Assembly: GCA_031213475.1 (NCBI GenBank)
Contig: JARUPZ010000017.1
Span: 7,146,167 to 7,210,166, forward strand
Direction: 5' to 3'
DNA from: Nereocystis luetkeana
Taxonomy: Eukaryota > Sar > Phaeophyceae > Laminariales > Laminariaceae
Length of the DNA stretch: 64,000 bases
Shown: one piece after another, positions 34,050-47,173 of the stretch
How positions within the stretch are numbered: the stretch's first letter is position 1
Layout: each line of letters opens with the position of its first letter
Translations under genes and position numbers: made by a program
The notes under the pieces: generated by a model
Database searches by the model: none
Seen by the model: only the letters and a program-made list of their open reading frames with translations
Told to the model about the DNA's origin: nothing

Positions 34050-36920
34050 AGATATTCGCACTTTAAGAGTCTGTTCTCGTGTCTATCATGATCTTCCGGT
34101 AGAGCATCATACACAGTTGATCTGCCTTTGGTCTGCGCCTGGGGTCTGAATATAGGGGTGTTCGCGGGCGTTTCGTTGCAGCGTGCGCCTGCGTCTAAAA
34201 TATTCCAATACTTTCAGCAAACATCCGTTGTGCGTGTACTTGCAAGTCTGCTAGCGGGTACTTTGAGTTCAAGCGTGGGGAGCGGAATGGTTCATTTTTT
34301 TCGGCGGGGGTTTCTTCACCCAAGAAGAGTGTCAGGCTTCGCGTCGCCTTCATCACGCTAGTAGTGCCTTGGCGAGTGCCAAGGTCTATTTGACTTTTTT
34401 TGTGCATCCTCTCTGGGTGCTGTGGACAACGAAAGGTCCTGTTTTTTTCAATCTACCTTGGGTGTTTGCCAGGGTGCTGATTCCGTTGATATTAGCGACA
34501 TTCGCGTTTGCGAGGGAATTTTTGCTACGACTTACTCCCGTCGCTTCGACTTATTTGCGTTTCACGCCGGCCCCGGGCCCACTGCTACGCTTCGTTGAAG
34601 ACGTTTTTCCTTGAGGAATTTCTGTCGTAGTTGGTTTGGGCGTCCGCCAAAGGTTTCATTCGTTGTCGAACCGTTAGGTGTCGCAGAACATGCTTCTAAA
34701 GGCGCTGCGATTCGTGGAGCAAGTAAGTGCTTACTGTCGAAGTTGCATACCAGGTATCACGCTCATCTCGCCTTCATATCTCATAACAGCTGTAATACAT
34801 AATTACTACCTACTTTTTCGGTCATTAGAATTGCTCTCTTGCGTCACCCTCATCTGCATGTTCCACTACTAGTAGTTTCATTTTACTAATACATAATATA
34901 TATTTGGTTATTAACAGGTACATTTGAGCTATACCCCCAACTGCAGCACATACAACAGTTAGCAATAATTGGTGGAATAGTTCAAACCAACCCACCAAAA
35001 AGGTATTTCGGCAAGAGTCTTCTTACACGCTAAGCTCATGCCACTCCGAAGGGAAAACTTGTATATATGTATATGTTGGGGTTACTTATATCTAGGGTTG
35101 TTACTGCCGTGAATACCACTTTCGATTGATTTCACAACCACTACGGACGCGTTCTACCACAGAGGTAGCACATTTCCGCTAAAATGTATTCTAGATAACG
35201 GTTCAGGCCTCGGACACATCTCCTATCCCCACAGCAGTCCGTGGCCGCAATCTTTGAGGAGTCCCAGAAACATTACGGCAAACCTCCATCGTAGAACGCC
35301 TCTACCGTCCGTACCACTATCCCCTTGACAAGGCACCACACTGCCATATTTACTCAAAGAGACGATCGTCGCACAACTACCAGGGCTACAAAATTGATTT
35401 TTCACAGTTACTGCATACCTCGTACAGGTGTTAACTATCTGTCTTGCTGTGGGTCTGGGGCGACGTATCAGGTGTTCGATATATTCCGCGTGTATCGTGT
35501 TAATATATGTTGTTCTTTACCTCCTGTGCCGGAAAGAGGTTCGTAAAGCAAATCACCGAACCCACCGTTTTCGGTGTATTACCAACGTCACCTAACACTC
35601 GCCAAGTTACCCAGCTAGCTAACACTAGAAATAAACGGTGTAAAATAAACAGAAGCTAATGGGAAAAGACTTGAAGAAAAAGTAAAAATCCAGATGTAAG
35701 ACCTATCTACGCCAATCAATGGAAACGCGAAGTTCGAAAGTTTTTTTTCAAATATATCGCTTTAAAAAAACAGCCGAAAAAATTCTCGTACCGCCGCTGT
35801 GGGAAAAAAAGAGAAAAATGTTTGATTTTTCCTTTTTTTTCCCCCAACGGCTGCAGGCGGCGCAATTTGTGTTTTTCTGGTCGCAAATTGTCGACACGGT
35901 GATCGAAACCAGCTCGTGCGACGATCGACGCTCGATCTCGACATAGACTCAGCCCACGGCCAACCAACTCGGTATCTGGCAAGCCCAACGAGTATAGATG
36001 ACGGCCTCGAGTATATCAGGTGGATCCATGGTCTAGGGGGCGAGAGCTTGCCGGCGGCGTCCTACGATATCCTCCCAAACCTGAAAAAAAGTGTATTTTT
36101 TGCCATTCGAGACGGATGGGGAAGTTTTGTCTTCTGTTTTGTGCAAACCAGCGGCCAAATATTTTTTATCACACGAATGGTCAGCTCCCGCCACATGACA
36201 CCGGCCATGGTGTGAAGACGGTGACCCTAGGGTGGGTCGGAGCCCCTAACGAGCGCCCTCCGTTCAGAATTCATGACGCAATCGTTGGTTTCGTTGATCG
36301 ATGTCTGTCGAGGACTCGGAACCTCGCCGCTTCGAACCAAAGATCGGCCTGAGTTTTTCTCAAGCCGATGTTGGCCCAACATCGGCCCCAGATTTGCTTT
36401 TTTTGGGCTTTTCCAAAAGTTAGGATTTTTTTTTTTTTCAGGTGGCCCATAGGAAGCGTGTTCTGATTTGTTTTGGCGGGTATCTTTGAAATTCAAATTT
36501 TGATTGCAACTTCGCTGTACCATTGGCATAGGTCTAGACCCTAATTTCAAAAAAATAACTGCTAAAATTACTGGGAAGAGTTGGTTTAATTTGTATTCCT
36601 TCTACGTAGTCAAAAGCTCATTCTGCGGCAATTTGCTCTCGGTATTACATCGTCGGTTTTTGTCTCTTCATTATTGTTACGGTTAGGTTTTGATCATTCA
36701 ACACCCAAGTTTCAATTTGTGGTTGACAGTTTGGGGTGCTATGATGTTGGCATGCGACGCATAGTTGCCCTGTCTCGACTCTGCCGTTCGTTTCCCTGGC
36801 GTTCACGGAAATATGATGTATCAATGGTACTTCAGCACTTCTACCGTACAGGCCGCGCCGCAGCTAAGAAACGCACCATATATATTGTTTTATTTTCCGG
36901 TGATAAAATCTCTCGCAGAC
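34050..36920. other. No gene recognised
   Basis: The segment holds scattered short frames without motifs. It includes an imperfect A/T-rich hairpin at about 35790-35860 and a perfect 11-bp-arm palindrome at 36364-36386 (GCCGATGTTGG and its complement, one-base loop). An ACCTGGTA word lies at 34748. Confidence 0.45.
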
Positions 36921-36927
36921 TTGAACA

Positions 36928-37003
36928 ATGCGGGCGTCCAGAAACACCTGCGGACTGCGGACGTGGGCCTTCGCTGCTGTGCTTCTCTCTGCTGCAGTGT
37001 CCG
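36928..37003 (+). CDS. Secreted root-cap/VWD-like protein, exon 1 (signal peptide)
   Basis: ATG at 36928 opens 25 codons with a positively charged N-region and a hydrophobic core (WAFAAVLLSAAVS), a typical cleavable signal peptide. The exon ends at a G|GTGAGA donor in phase 1. The frame closes 50 bp later, which supports splicing. A TATATATT sequence lies about 45 bp upstream, and CTCTCGCAG just upstream could instead be the acceptor of a 5'-UTR intron. Joining to exons 2 and 3 keeps the frame. Confidence 0.45.
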
Positions 37004-37439
37004 GTGAGAAACGGCGATGCGCTCGAAGTTTTGCTGCAGGATCCACAGGGAACATGCGGCGGTGACTCACTTCCGCCCTACCGGGGCAATCCACCGGTTT
37101 GTCCAACAACAATGCTTGAACACACCGGGTGACAGAGCAGAACTCATTTTGCTGTGGGCGATATCGTTGACCTTGCTTGTTCGGCATTCACGGAATTCCT
37201 CACATCTAATGCGTATTGCGAGTAGGACAAGGGATCGAGGTGTGGATTGTACTGGTCCTCAAGCCCACCGCGCTTTGCACCCGAAGCCTAAAGTCCGTAT
37301 GTACTGCGCAGTTTTGAATTTTGATTAGGTAATTCTTTGCACACACCTTGTATGGTTCATGTACGGGTGATTCAAGAAGGTCGTACTAACCACCGATAAT
37401 CTCGAAAGCCTCCTGCGTCTTCTTCGGGGTCAAAAATCC

Positions 37440-37700
37440 ATAGCCGGTTTATAGCTCATGGGATATCGCATCGGATGACTTAAGGGTCATCCCGTGGAAT
37501 AGATTGGGACATTCCATGGCAGTATATCATGATTTCCCATGGGACGCCATATCGACTTTTCGTATATCATGGGATGCCCGCACACCCCTGAAACGTCCCC
37601 TGGGATTCACGAGGCCAACGAGAGGTACCTGGTGCGAAAGGATCAACATTCCAATGGGACGTCCCATGATATGTGCAATGGGGTCTGAAACCCTTCAGGA
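37440..37700. repeat. Cluster of CCCATGGGA/ATCCC dyads in intron 1
   Basis: CATGGGA, TCCCATG and CCCATGGGA variants recur at least ten times in 260 bp, often next to ATATC or GATAT. A comparable ATCCC/GGGAT cluster is at 54350-54570. Confidence 0.5.
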
Positions 37701-39199
37701 CGTTACAAGGATTTTGGCGTGAAAAAACATGTAACATCTTCCGGAGGTTTCATGGGAAGCCATACTAAGAATGGGCCTCTGTGGTCTGGAATAGGAGCAG
37801 TAGTGGTCTGGAGGGTGGATTCGCTTTGCGCTCTCCTTTCTGTACAAACCTGCCCTGCTCCGATTCGGGTCATTATTCTTAGCCCATCCGCGTTTTTCTC
37901 GGCACGACAAAGGTTGCTCCGGATACAAGCCAAAATGTTTTCATGCCACCACATGCCGGGACAAAGCAGTCGTGGATGTTTCAGAATGCTTGCTGAATTC
38001 AAACGTACTGAAAGTGATATCGCTCTGGTTGCCACAGGACTAATTATATCACAAAATGTGCTTGTTTGAGCCGAGGGCGATGTCTGGTGATTTTGCTCCA
38101 CGGCACCACGGCAGAAGTCGAACGTGGGAGTTAATGTAGTCAACGTTTTCAGGGGTTACTCGCTTGAATATTTTGTGCTCTTTAGTACCTTGTGGGGAAA
38201 ACGTTGGCTATCGTCTACAATCGTGTACGACGGGGAAACGTTTTATCCCTCTCCAGGCTCGAAAAATTACGAGTTTTTTTTCAAAGTCGGCGCGTTCCGC
38301 TGATGAGGTACCACCTTCGCATTTCAGCTGAACGTTGCATCCAGCTGGAGTTCCTCGCGTTCAAACGAGTTTGTAAGTTTTCATAGATGATTGGCGTTTC
38401 GTGAAAAAAAGTAAAAATTAAGGCGGACGTATTTGTGAGCATGCAGCCACAAATTGAACCAACGGCAGCCTCTAGTCATGAACTTGATTGATACTGGAGA
38501 TATCCGCAACGCTACACGCGTCCTTTACAATATAAACGATGTCTGGGACGGACGTAGTTCTAAAATCGGCGCCGTGCACTGGTTTTGTAATGTAGTCTGG
38601 TGATTAAAGGTTGGTTGTGTGATCTTAACGTCCAAAAATGTCAGCTCGGTTCACCACGCGGATACCTCTTCTTAGTTCCAGCACCACACGCCCAGTGGCC
38701 ATGGACTCAGAAGCTGACCTTCAGGGGAGAGCGGACTGTTGTCCTGATTTAGGGGGTTGGATTGTTCGGTGGTGTGTCACTGCACATAAGCGCCGACTTG
38801 TCCGGCGTGCTTTAGATCTGAAGTGCTTGACCAACGATCCAAAATGCTCGAAAAAATGTCGAGTAGATTCCAATTTTTTTTGTGCTTCGTCGGGCTTCGT
38901 AACTCTTTTTTGACGGCATTGTGGAAGCCCCGACAAATTTGTCAGCGAGGCATGTAGGACAGGTTGACAGGTCTAAACCGTAGACGAGGCTTGTACGAAT
39001 GTACCCTGGTATGTAAATATGTTTGCCTACGAACAAAAAACGGGATTGTCCTTCACAAAGATTCTCGCGAACGAAAATCAATGTGTATAATGCCCCTAGG
39101 ACGTAAATACCCCTCCTAACGTATCCCCTTCTCCTTCGTCTCCCCAATTTTGGACCTGCTCCTTCGACTTTGACTTGGGGGTGGTTCCGCGACGTGCAG

Positions 39200-39307
39200 C
39201 GTGCGACTCGGCGTGGGGTATTGAGTACTGCACGGCCATTCTTGGCGGAGACTGCTCCGGGCAGTCTGGCTGCTGCGTTGTCAGAGGAGGTCCACGACTC
39301 CGTCGTG
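39200..39307 (+). CDS. Secreted root-cap/VWD-like protein, exon 2 (Cys-rich)
   Basis: The exon starts after GTGCAG at 39199 and ends at a strong G|GTGAGT donor. Both borders are phase 1, so it is symmetrical and joins exon 1 and exon 3 without a frame change. It encodes about 36 residues with a closely packed cysteine set (ACDSAWGIEYC, GGDCSGQSGCC) suited to disulfide bonding just after a signal peptide. The flanking 198-bp frame (39175-39372) is mostly intron read-through. Confidence 0.5.
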
Positions 39308-40995
39308 GTGAGTCTTTTAGTATTCCAACCCCACTCACAGGCGGAACGGCGACGAGGAAATCTATGGGGTAAGACCCATACATTTAAAAGGCGTCGTCCA
39401 CTTGGTCAACGCTGATTTACGGGTTCGTACAGTGATTCCACAGCCAGCCAGTAAGATGTTTGCCATATTTTCGTTCAAGTAATCGTGGCGTCGCGTGTGA
39501 GAATCGTTCACCCCCTTATTCGAAACTTCTGCGCGTTCTGTACGCCCACGCCATTCGCCCGAGGTACGAGTACTACTTTCGTATACCTACCCAGGACTCC
39601 TGTGAGTTCTGTGCGATATTCAAAACCGTCCCTGGAATTTCTGTGAATTCTCGAAGACTTCCGTACACGGAGCTTCTGCAGCTTCCATACTCATACCCTA
39701 CAGCCACAAAACGTACGTGCAGAACATAGGCCTGTAAGAAAAACAGCATAAAATTGCCGCCCATAGTACTGGTGCTTGCGACCGTCTGCGTATGTATGTA
39801 GGTGCATTTTCACACTGCACGATGTTGCCGTTATTCGTATTTTGGCGGAAAACCTATGGGTCCAGGCCACTAGAATATATTTCATGTCGGTGCACCACGT
39901 TTAATGTCGGCACACTCTTCTTAAAATCGCTCCAATATGTTTCATGTATCATCTGTCCGTCCAGACCGTCCACACCATGGAAAAAATATCCTTACGGAGG
40001 TTTTCGGGGGGTGAATGCAACGGGCGCACAACGCAATTTACACTTTTTGCCAGCTAACGGCAGTGTACATGAACATGCGGCGCAAAACCAATACCTGTCG
40101 CTGGTTCGTCGGAATCAAAGCTGGCGCCGTCGGTGTAAGAAACATCGTTATCTTTCTTTAGTTTCACCAACAGTAACTCCGCATATCGGTTCCTGATGAC
40201 ATTAAAAGCTGTACGTACGTAAAACTCTCCGATTGCATAGTAAATCCGGATGTGGTGCCATTTCTCGAGTGTGAGTGCTATTCTTCGACCAGTGTCCGCT
40301 CATCAGTAGATCCGCCGCAATTTCCAACACACTGCAAGCAAGGCACTACGAACACAGTACATTGAATACTACCGGACGCGATATGGGACATCACTAGTAA
40401 TAGTACGGCCACAGGCTGCATGGCGAAGTCGCTTAAGTCTAACAAGAACACCAGCCGGGATCCCCGTCCTCGTGCGTAGCGCCGAGTGGTGTGTTATCTC
40501 ACTCGTGCTTCGTTTCGGTGCTCAGGTCTGAAGGGGATAAGCAATCAAGAAGCGCTCCCCTTTTCGGCTACAGGGGAAAGCCCCCCTTCACGTAGGGAGC
40601 TTCAAGGATGCCAGGACAGTGAGTATTGTAGACGGACAGTTCGAGTCTAACGCTTTAATAGGAACGCCACGTGTACAGCCGTCGTTGTCGTGTGCGATGG
40701 GTTGCGCGGTATCTGTGCCATGTGTATTCTCCAGGCCAGTTAGAGGCGTATTCTGTCTCGTCAACCGGGTTGAGCTCCTCCAGTGTCCAAAGCAATGCCC
40801 GGTGTTGTACTTATTAGCGTAGGCGGAAAATATTGGTAGACTTGTTCACGTTCCTTGTCTGCACGCGCCCTACATATTGCTACATTGATCAGCGGCTCGT
40901 TTTTACCAATATCTTTAGACCAGGTCCTTATTCGTTTCCCCATGCGCCCTACACGTCTTTGCTGACTCGTCCCTAAGTCATACCGTGTCCTATAG

Positions 40996-41900
40996 GAAAT
41001 GTTCTTTGTGACGACCCTCACATGACCGGTCTCAGCGGACAGTCGCTCGAGTGGTCTGGAGAGGACGGCGGATGGTATGCCCTTATCCACGACGAAAACA
41101 TGCAGATCAACGTTCGCTTGACGGCGCCCCTGATGAAAGACTTCCCTAACCGCCAGCTGGTGACCGGCGTGTCGGTCCTCTCTGGTGACGGTCACTCCTT
41201 CGTCGTCGAAGTCAAAAACCCGTACAGCGTGGAGACGAGCGGTTGCCCCAGCGGCGTTCGCCCCTGCCTGGCGGACGGCGCTCTCCGTATTGCCGTGGAC
41301 GGCAAGGAACCTGTCGACCTGCTCGGACCCGTTAAATATGCCCAGCAGCACGACGGGCTCGTGCTGTCCACCTCCAACCTCCCCCTGGAATGCTGGCAGT
41401 TCGGCGGCGGCAACCTGTGGCTCGCCAAGTACGACGAAATGCTGAGCAGAAGCAGAGGCCTGTCGAGGGAAACCTTCGAGGAGTGGGTCATGAGGTTCGC
41501 CGAACAGAATATGGCGGCACCGGACTGGTGCGCCGCGTTCATTTCGGACCAGGGTCTAGATGATGTACAGTCGACGCACGCGGTGCTTAACATCGTTACT
41601 CCTTTCATATCGGTGCGTGTCAATGCCGGCATTAACCACCAGGGCGGGGGAGAACAAGACTGGGATGGGCGCGTCCTACCCGACTTGGACTTTTGGCAGA
41701 TGAACATGGGGCTAGAAGGCCTTGCTATCGGCGATTCTCTGTCGGGCATCCTCGGCGAGACATCTCGGCCTGTGATAGGTGATGATGGTACTCCAATCAT
41801 GACGGGCGACCAGGCCATCCGCGGGAAGGTGGAAGACTATCGCGTTTCCGGAGCCTGTGGCACAGACTTCCAGCTCCTCCACAACAAGCAAGACGCTTGA
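40996..41900 (+). CDS. Secreted root-cap/VWD-like protein, main exon 3
   Basis: The exon follows a CCTATAG acceptor; an in-frame TAA at about 40974 excludes extension upstream. It encodes 301 residues to TGA at 41898. The start has CDDPHMTGLSGQ, resembling the GDPH entry of von Willebrand D domains. It is followed by a GGWYALI strand, NVRLTAPL and GHSFVVEVKNPYS. Near the end GLEGLAIGDSLSGILGETSR matches the G-x-LG-x-T-x-RP segment of the plant Root_cap (PF06830) family. Related brown-algal proteins are, from memory, described as imm-upregulated. With exons 1 and 2 the product is 362 residues, probably secreted or wall-associated. ATG at 41022 would give a shorter protein without a signal. The composition is GC-rich and the frame intact. 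Confidence 0.85.
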
Positions 41901-44900
41901 ACGAGATTCTACTCGCTAGGTGGCTGCTGGATGTACGTGCACGTTTGGTCTGGGGTTGTGGAACTATAGTACGTTGCCGCGTCACCGCGTTTAGTAGCGT
42001 CGTATATTGCCCCGTTGAGGAAGGAACTGATCGAAATGTTTCATATTCGTTGCGGGCTCGCCAAATTGGAAGCTTACACCACAGAACCGAGTGCTCTGAT
42101 ATGTGAAATCGTGAGCTACTGCGCATCGAACAACGACTACCCCCTGTAATTTCGTGACTCAAAATACGGCAAAGGCCGCGTCTTATAACCATCTAATGCC
42201 CTACTATTGCGTATCTCACGCGCGTCCAGGTGAGTTCAGCGTTGAACCATGACACCACAGGAATCCGCCGTTTCAGGATACCGATTGCCGTGCCTTGGGT
42301 CCCTCGCTATATCACCCGAGACCGAATGGCTCTTCTTGTAAGGCTTTGCATCCAGTCCAACGAAAAAAAGGGGTCAAGTCGCTCTATGGCCGGATGGAGC
42401 CCATCGCGTCTCGCTAGGTTTCTTCACGCCCGGAGGAACACGTGTTGCCCCCTTGTTCACAGGGCCCCCATTCTTTACTCTAGAAAGTACTTTAGTTTGA
42501 GATGTCTTAGAGGTGGATCCCTTTCATTGCCAAGAGTGAGAGACCACGACCGCGACAGGCCACCATACACTGCGGTCAGTAGATTTGTGTACTGGGCTAC
42601 AGCTAGCTGTACGAATTGGTCGATTCAGTTCTATCATGTTTGACACGGTGATTGCGGTACTACAGGCGTTGGTTTTTTAAGTCTAAAAGAATACCTCTAT
42701 AATATTAATAACCTATAGAAGATTATGGATTCGTCAGTTAGCCGGGACAGACAGGAGGAATGTTCTGCGGGGGGCTGTTTCTAGGACTAGTATGTGCCTC
42801 ACCATCTTATCCCTAGTGCCCCCGACTCGAGTCAGGGTTCGGACGAGACAAATACGTTTCCTTCCCGTAAAATACATCTGTGTATGTGTCGTCGAGTTCC
42901 ACAATACAAATTTGCAGCTTCAAGTGTAGATGACATTTGGACGAATGAGAGTACTGAGAAAGGGCGCTTTCATGGTATAGCTTCGCCATTGAGTGTTTGT
43001 ACCCACAACGGTTTACCGTAAACACCGTACTGTTAATAGTGGATATTGTCTATTGAGTACTCCTGGAGGGTCTAGGTTTCATATTAAATACGACGGTTCC
43101 TGCGCACTGGATGATGGAAGCAGGGAATGAATGTTGTTAGCGCTGAGTTGTGTTTTGTTCGATGGAGCACCGATGAAGTCTCCGTGGCTCATTATTACCA
43201 GACACGATTGAGCCTGGTGGTGTTCGCCTCGAAGGCCCATCCTGTAAATTATTTTTATTTGTAGTAGACATTGCGCATAGGTAATGGCCTTCCGCTGAAG
43301 TTCCCTTGAAGATCCTAGTTTTCGGCGTGATTCAATGGTATCCAGCGTTTCGCGTTCGTGGAGTTGTCGGCGGGGGGTTGAAGTAGTCAAAATATGTTTC
43401 GTGCAAGTCGGTTCTTTGATGTTTCGTCCATCAGGAGGAATCTCCAGCAAATATACGGCTCTATCGAAGGACGAATATCAAGCACATTTTTACGGATCTA
43501 CTGGCCGCATCGTATTTGCGTTTTGATCCATTACCTGCTACGTACACCTACGAATTCACAACCGTAGCCCATTTCGCCCACGATGATATATTTTCAAGCG
43601 TACTGAACGATACCGTGCATCGAACAGTAATATTGAGTGAAAACAAGGCGTCTTTAACACTTTTGTTTCGAAGTTGGTACATAATTTCAGTACATAATTT
43701 CGGTCTACCCGATTTTGACCGCCGTCGTTTATTGGTCCCTGTTCAACCAAGCTGTAGGGGAGGGTACTGAGGGTTATCTCATCGAAGGGGTTTTATCCCG
43801 TATTTCCCGCAATTGTTTCGCGCAATTTTTCGATTTCCCGTGTTTTCCTTATTTTGTTTCCCAGATTATCTGATAGATGTATGTGTGAAATTTAACGAAC
43901 TTGATGTTTTTTCCTGTCTGTGGGGAATTTCACGAATAGTGACGGAATGCCTTCGTAAATTGATGCACATCTCCAAGTAATTCCTAGTTTTGGAAAATAT
44001 GGAAAAAACGCTCTCCGATAAGAATGAGCCTATTATTGTCTACGCTCTCCGAAAATAATGAGCCTAAATTAAATGTTATGTCCTGCATTCCAGTAGTCGT
44101 ATGACCACAGACCCTTGCGTCCCGACCATGCCTGGTGGAAGCTAATCGGGTTTTCACCGACCAGAAATACATTCAGGGAGGGGGGGTGCTGCCAGATGCT
44201 CTTGTCCTTTCGCCGGTAAGTAAGTGGAATAGTTCTTACCTGGTATGTTTAACCCGAGGTCTATTTCGATCCATGCTTGATATCGACGAGGGAAGATCAG
44301 AGCGAAGTACGAGTATTCTCGCGATACAACAAACGAAGTACGAACTGCAGCGGGGAGTGAGGAAGAGAGATAAATGGGATGGAAATGTGGTAAAGGGCTG
44401 TCGTTTCGCGCCCAGACCATGTTGCAAGTGTAGGTGATAAGACAGAAGCACAACCAATGTTGAAAACAGTGGCAAAACGTTTGCCTCGGTGCAGTTTGAC
44501 GTTTACCTCCACTTGAGAATGTACATGTCGGAACTACTGTGGGTGACAAGTCAGAAGCACAACCAATACTGAAATTAGCACCATTCATTCGTTTTCTCAA
44601 GTGTATTCTCATGGATCCCCTCGACATAAATCCGTGAATCGAGCTCGTACGCGTATGGTTGGCCATGTCCTTCGGCATTGAGGTGAAACAAACAGCTGAG
44701 GTTTCCCACTTTTCTTGTCGTATCATACGTTGTCCACTGCATCCTCGGAAACAGGGTCGCATTTAAGTCGTTTCACCCTGTAGTCAGGACTGAGATTCCC
44801 GGTATAGCTCACGTGCTCCTCCACCTTATTCGTTCAAAAAAAGCACTTTGCCCCGACTCGACGACTGTCTTCGACAGCTGACAACAACACACAACAGATG

Positions 44901-46190
44901 GCCCTCTCGAACGAACGACCACCTCTCCTGGCCCCCCATGTTTCGGGCTGATCGGTACTCCTGCGGACACCCTCTCAGGTACGCTGTGAGCCGCGGCGTA
45001 CGGCTTAACGATAGGCAGCAGGAAGGTCACGCGATCAGTACCAGCCACCACACTCGAGGCCGCTCAGTACGGTCTCCTTAGTCGCCGTAGCGTTCACGTT
45101 GTGGGTCGGCTTTTCTAAAGGCCCGAGTGTCTGATCTCGACCCGGGCTGTATTCGTTATGGGGCGGTGACGACAAGTAGCGAGTCGTGGTTGGCCAGCTC
45201 CCGTTGCTGTGACGGTAATGACAACGGTTATGATGTATACGGGGGCTGTACGTAGCCTGAGCATAACGTACACCAGCTACATTCACTGAGAAAAGACTGG
45301 GGGTGGAGAGACGAAAGGGAAACGCCTCTGTTGGCGTGCGCACACTCCTTCCTCCTTCCAGGTCTGCGGGCTCTTACAAGAAGGTTCGCACGTATTGCCA
45401 ACGAGTTTATCCTGATATTATCCTTGTCTATCCTGCTTGGTGACCTGCCTAAGCGCCCTTTGTCGCACCAAACTGATCAAATGAACCGCGAGGTATACCG
45501 TTCGTATTGGATAACGGCTCTACCAGACTTTGTAGCTGCTTTCGGAGGGTTGGTAGAGTGTTTACGCCCAGACCGTGACTTCCAATGCCTTTATGCCCGC
45601 AACCCGAACAACATTTCTGTGCGCTAGCCCTAAACCAACTATTCTAGCAGCAATATCGTAATCTTCTACTGGTATAGTTTATTAATCGGTCAGAGACTAT
45701 TGAGCCGAAGAAAGGCACACCCTACCTTCCAAAACGTCCTGGGGGGGCGCTAGCACATACTGGGAAGAGTCGCGGTTTTGTAGCGAACAAGGGGGGATTT
45801 TTTCGACCTGTTTTTTTGAAAATGTTCCCTGATTTACGCATGAATCCGGATATACCGTGGGAACCGCAATACTTTTCAAACCAACCTAAAAATAGGCTGC
45901 TGCGATCATGTGCGAGTCCACAGCATTACGAGTATATACCAGTCCGCGGTACACAAAGACACACATAGCGCAAGCCTTTTCGCCAAGTGTTCAGCTGTAG
46001 TTCACTACCCTGATCACGCCGACGGGCAGCCACGAGCGTCGGAGCGCACGGGGATCGAGGATGGTCTCTCGGCGTGTCATCCGGTGCGTGCCGGCCCTCC
46101 TGTAGCCGTTCGATTAGGAGATGAGCGTTTCGAGGAGGTGACCCTCAAAGGTCAAGAACGTCAACAAAAGAAGAGATACACGAACATTTT
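41901..46190. other. No gene recognised; short duplications
   Basis: Probably the 3' flank of the preceding gene and intergenic DNA. Short direct duplications include GCTCTCCGA...AATGAGCCT at 44010-44065 and CAGAAGCACAACCAAT at 44441 and 44552. A frame at 45331-45627 after a TTCCAG acceptor has no recognised domain. Confidence 0.45.
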
Positions 46191-46191
46191 A

Positions 46192-46331
46192 AGACGAGAG
46201 CAATGAGAAGGAGATTGGCGAAGAGAAGCCTACTCCAACGGAGGAGTTCGGCGGTCGACCGGCCGCCATCCTGGATCATGACCCTCCTCTACAACCGGTT
46301 CTCAATGTCCTGACAAAGCAACTGCTGGAGG
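46192..46331 (+). CDS. Candidate exon, unknown acidic protein
   Basis: A frame with good coding character ends at a GAG|GTATGT donor. It reads NEKEIGEEKPTPTEEFGG, then PAAILDHDPPLQPVLNVLTK and QLLE. A stop lies just before a possible TAAG acceptor. The preceding frame at 45910-46206, in another phase, also has coding-like composition. I recognise no family and found no partner exons. Confidence 0.3.
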
Positions 46332-46594
46332 TATGTACCAACCACCCGAGAGCGTAAGCGACTTGCTGGCCGCTTCTCCGATGCGCAAAGCTTCCCTCTT
46401 CGGCTGTGCGACCCCCCTCCCGGGGTAAGCCAAAAGGGAACTGTTGACTAATCTCTAGAGGTAGCAGTCATGAACTCGGTGGAACCACCCACCATATCGA
46501 CGAGAGCTTCCACCGCTTCGGTGGAAGTGGCCATGGAAACTTCGAAATGCTTCCGTAAAAAAACGCCAAAAACCCCATCCCCATGATCCAGTTC

Positions 46595-46674
46595 TCGTAG
46601 AAGGGCTGCACTCTCAGTTTGAGGACAAACCAGTCAAAATGTGTCACCATACCGGGGCTGCAATCCTGAAAGGG
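46595..46674. mobile_element. Foldback MITE copy 4, degraded
   Basis: The internal GAGGACAAACCAGTCAAAATG and the right end GGGGCTGCAATCCTGAAAGGG match the family. The left end is altered (AGAAGGGCTGCACTC). No target duplication is visible. Confidence 0.6.
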
Positions 46675-46679
46675 TTCAT

Positions 46680-47170
46680 GCGGTGGATATGTTGTGGGAA
46701 ATTCGTATAGTGTCAGGTTTTGATAAAAAAGGAAAACATACCGAAGAAGAGATGCTGCTTGCTTGTCCAGTACTGTAATGTCAACAGTATCGAAACCCTC
46801 ACTAAACTCACAAGGAGGGATGGCTATGTAGATAGAGTTTCGTGCACCCCCGATCCCGTCAGAAGACTCGGCGTGCTTGGCTTGGGAAGGGGGGGCAAAT
46901 GACCACGCGCGTAGCTACGAACGTAGAACGGTGCCTTCGGTAATCCAACCGCTGAGGGGTTGAAGCCTGGTAAATATGCCGAAATTCAAAAATACCCACT
47001 ACAAGAACAGCGACCCCGCCCCTAACCCCTCGATAGAGTAGGGGCCACCGAAAGTTAGACCTAATTGGCATGTGACGCGCAAAGACGCTGGATTGAAACG
47101 TGGCGCCAGCATCGTTCATCCCCGTCATAAGCATTTGTGTTCTGTATTTGGAAACGTTGTACTTTCCAAC
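46680..47170. other. No gene recognised
   Basis: Short frames only, with no motif. Confidence 0.4.
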
Positions 47171-47173
47171 GTA

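Noticed and set aside
44154..44762. 202-codon minus-strand open frame
   Set aside because: No recognisable motif, contains a duplicated segment, and no splice or start context supports it.
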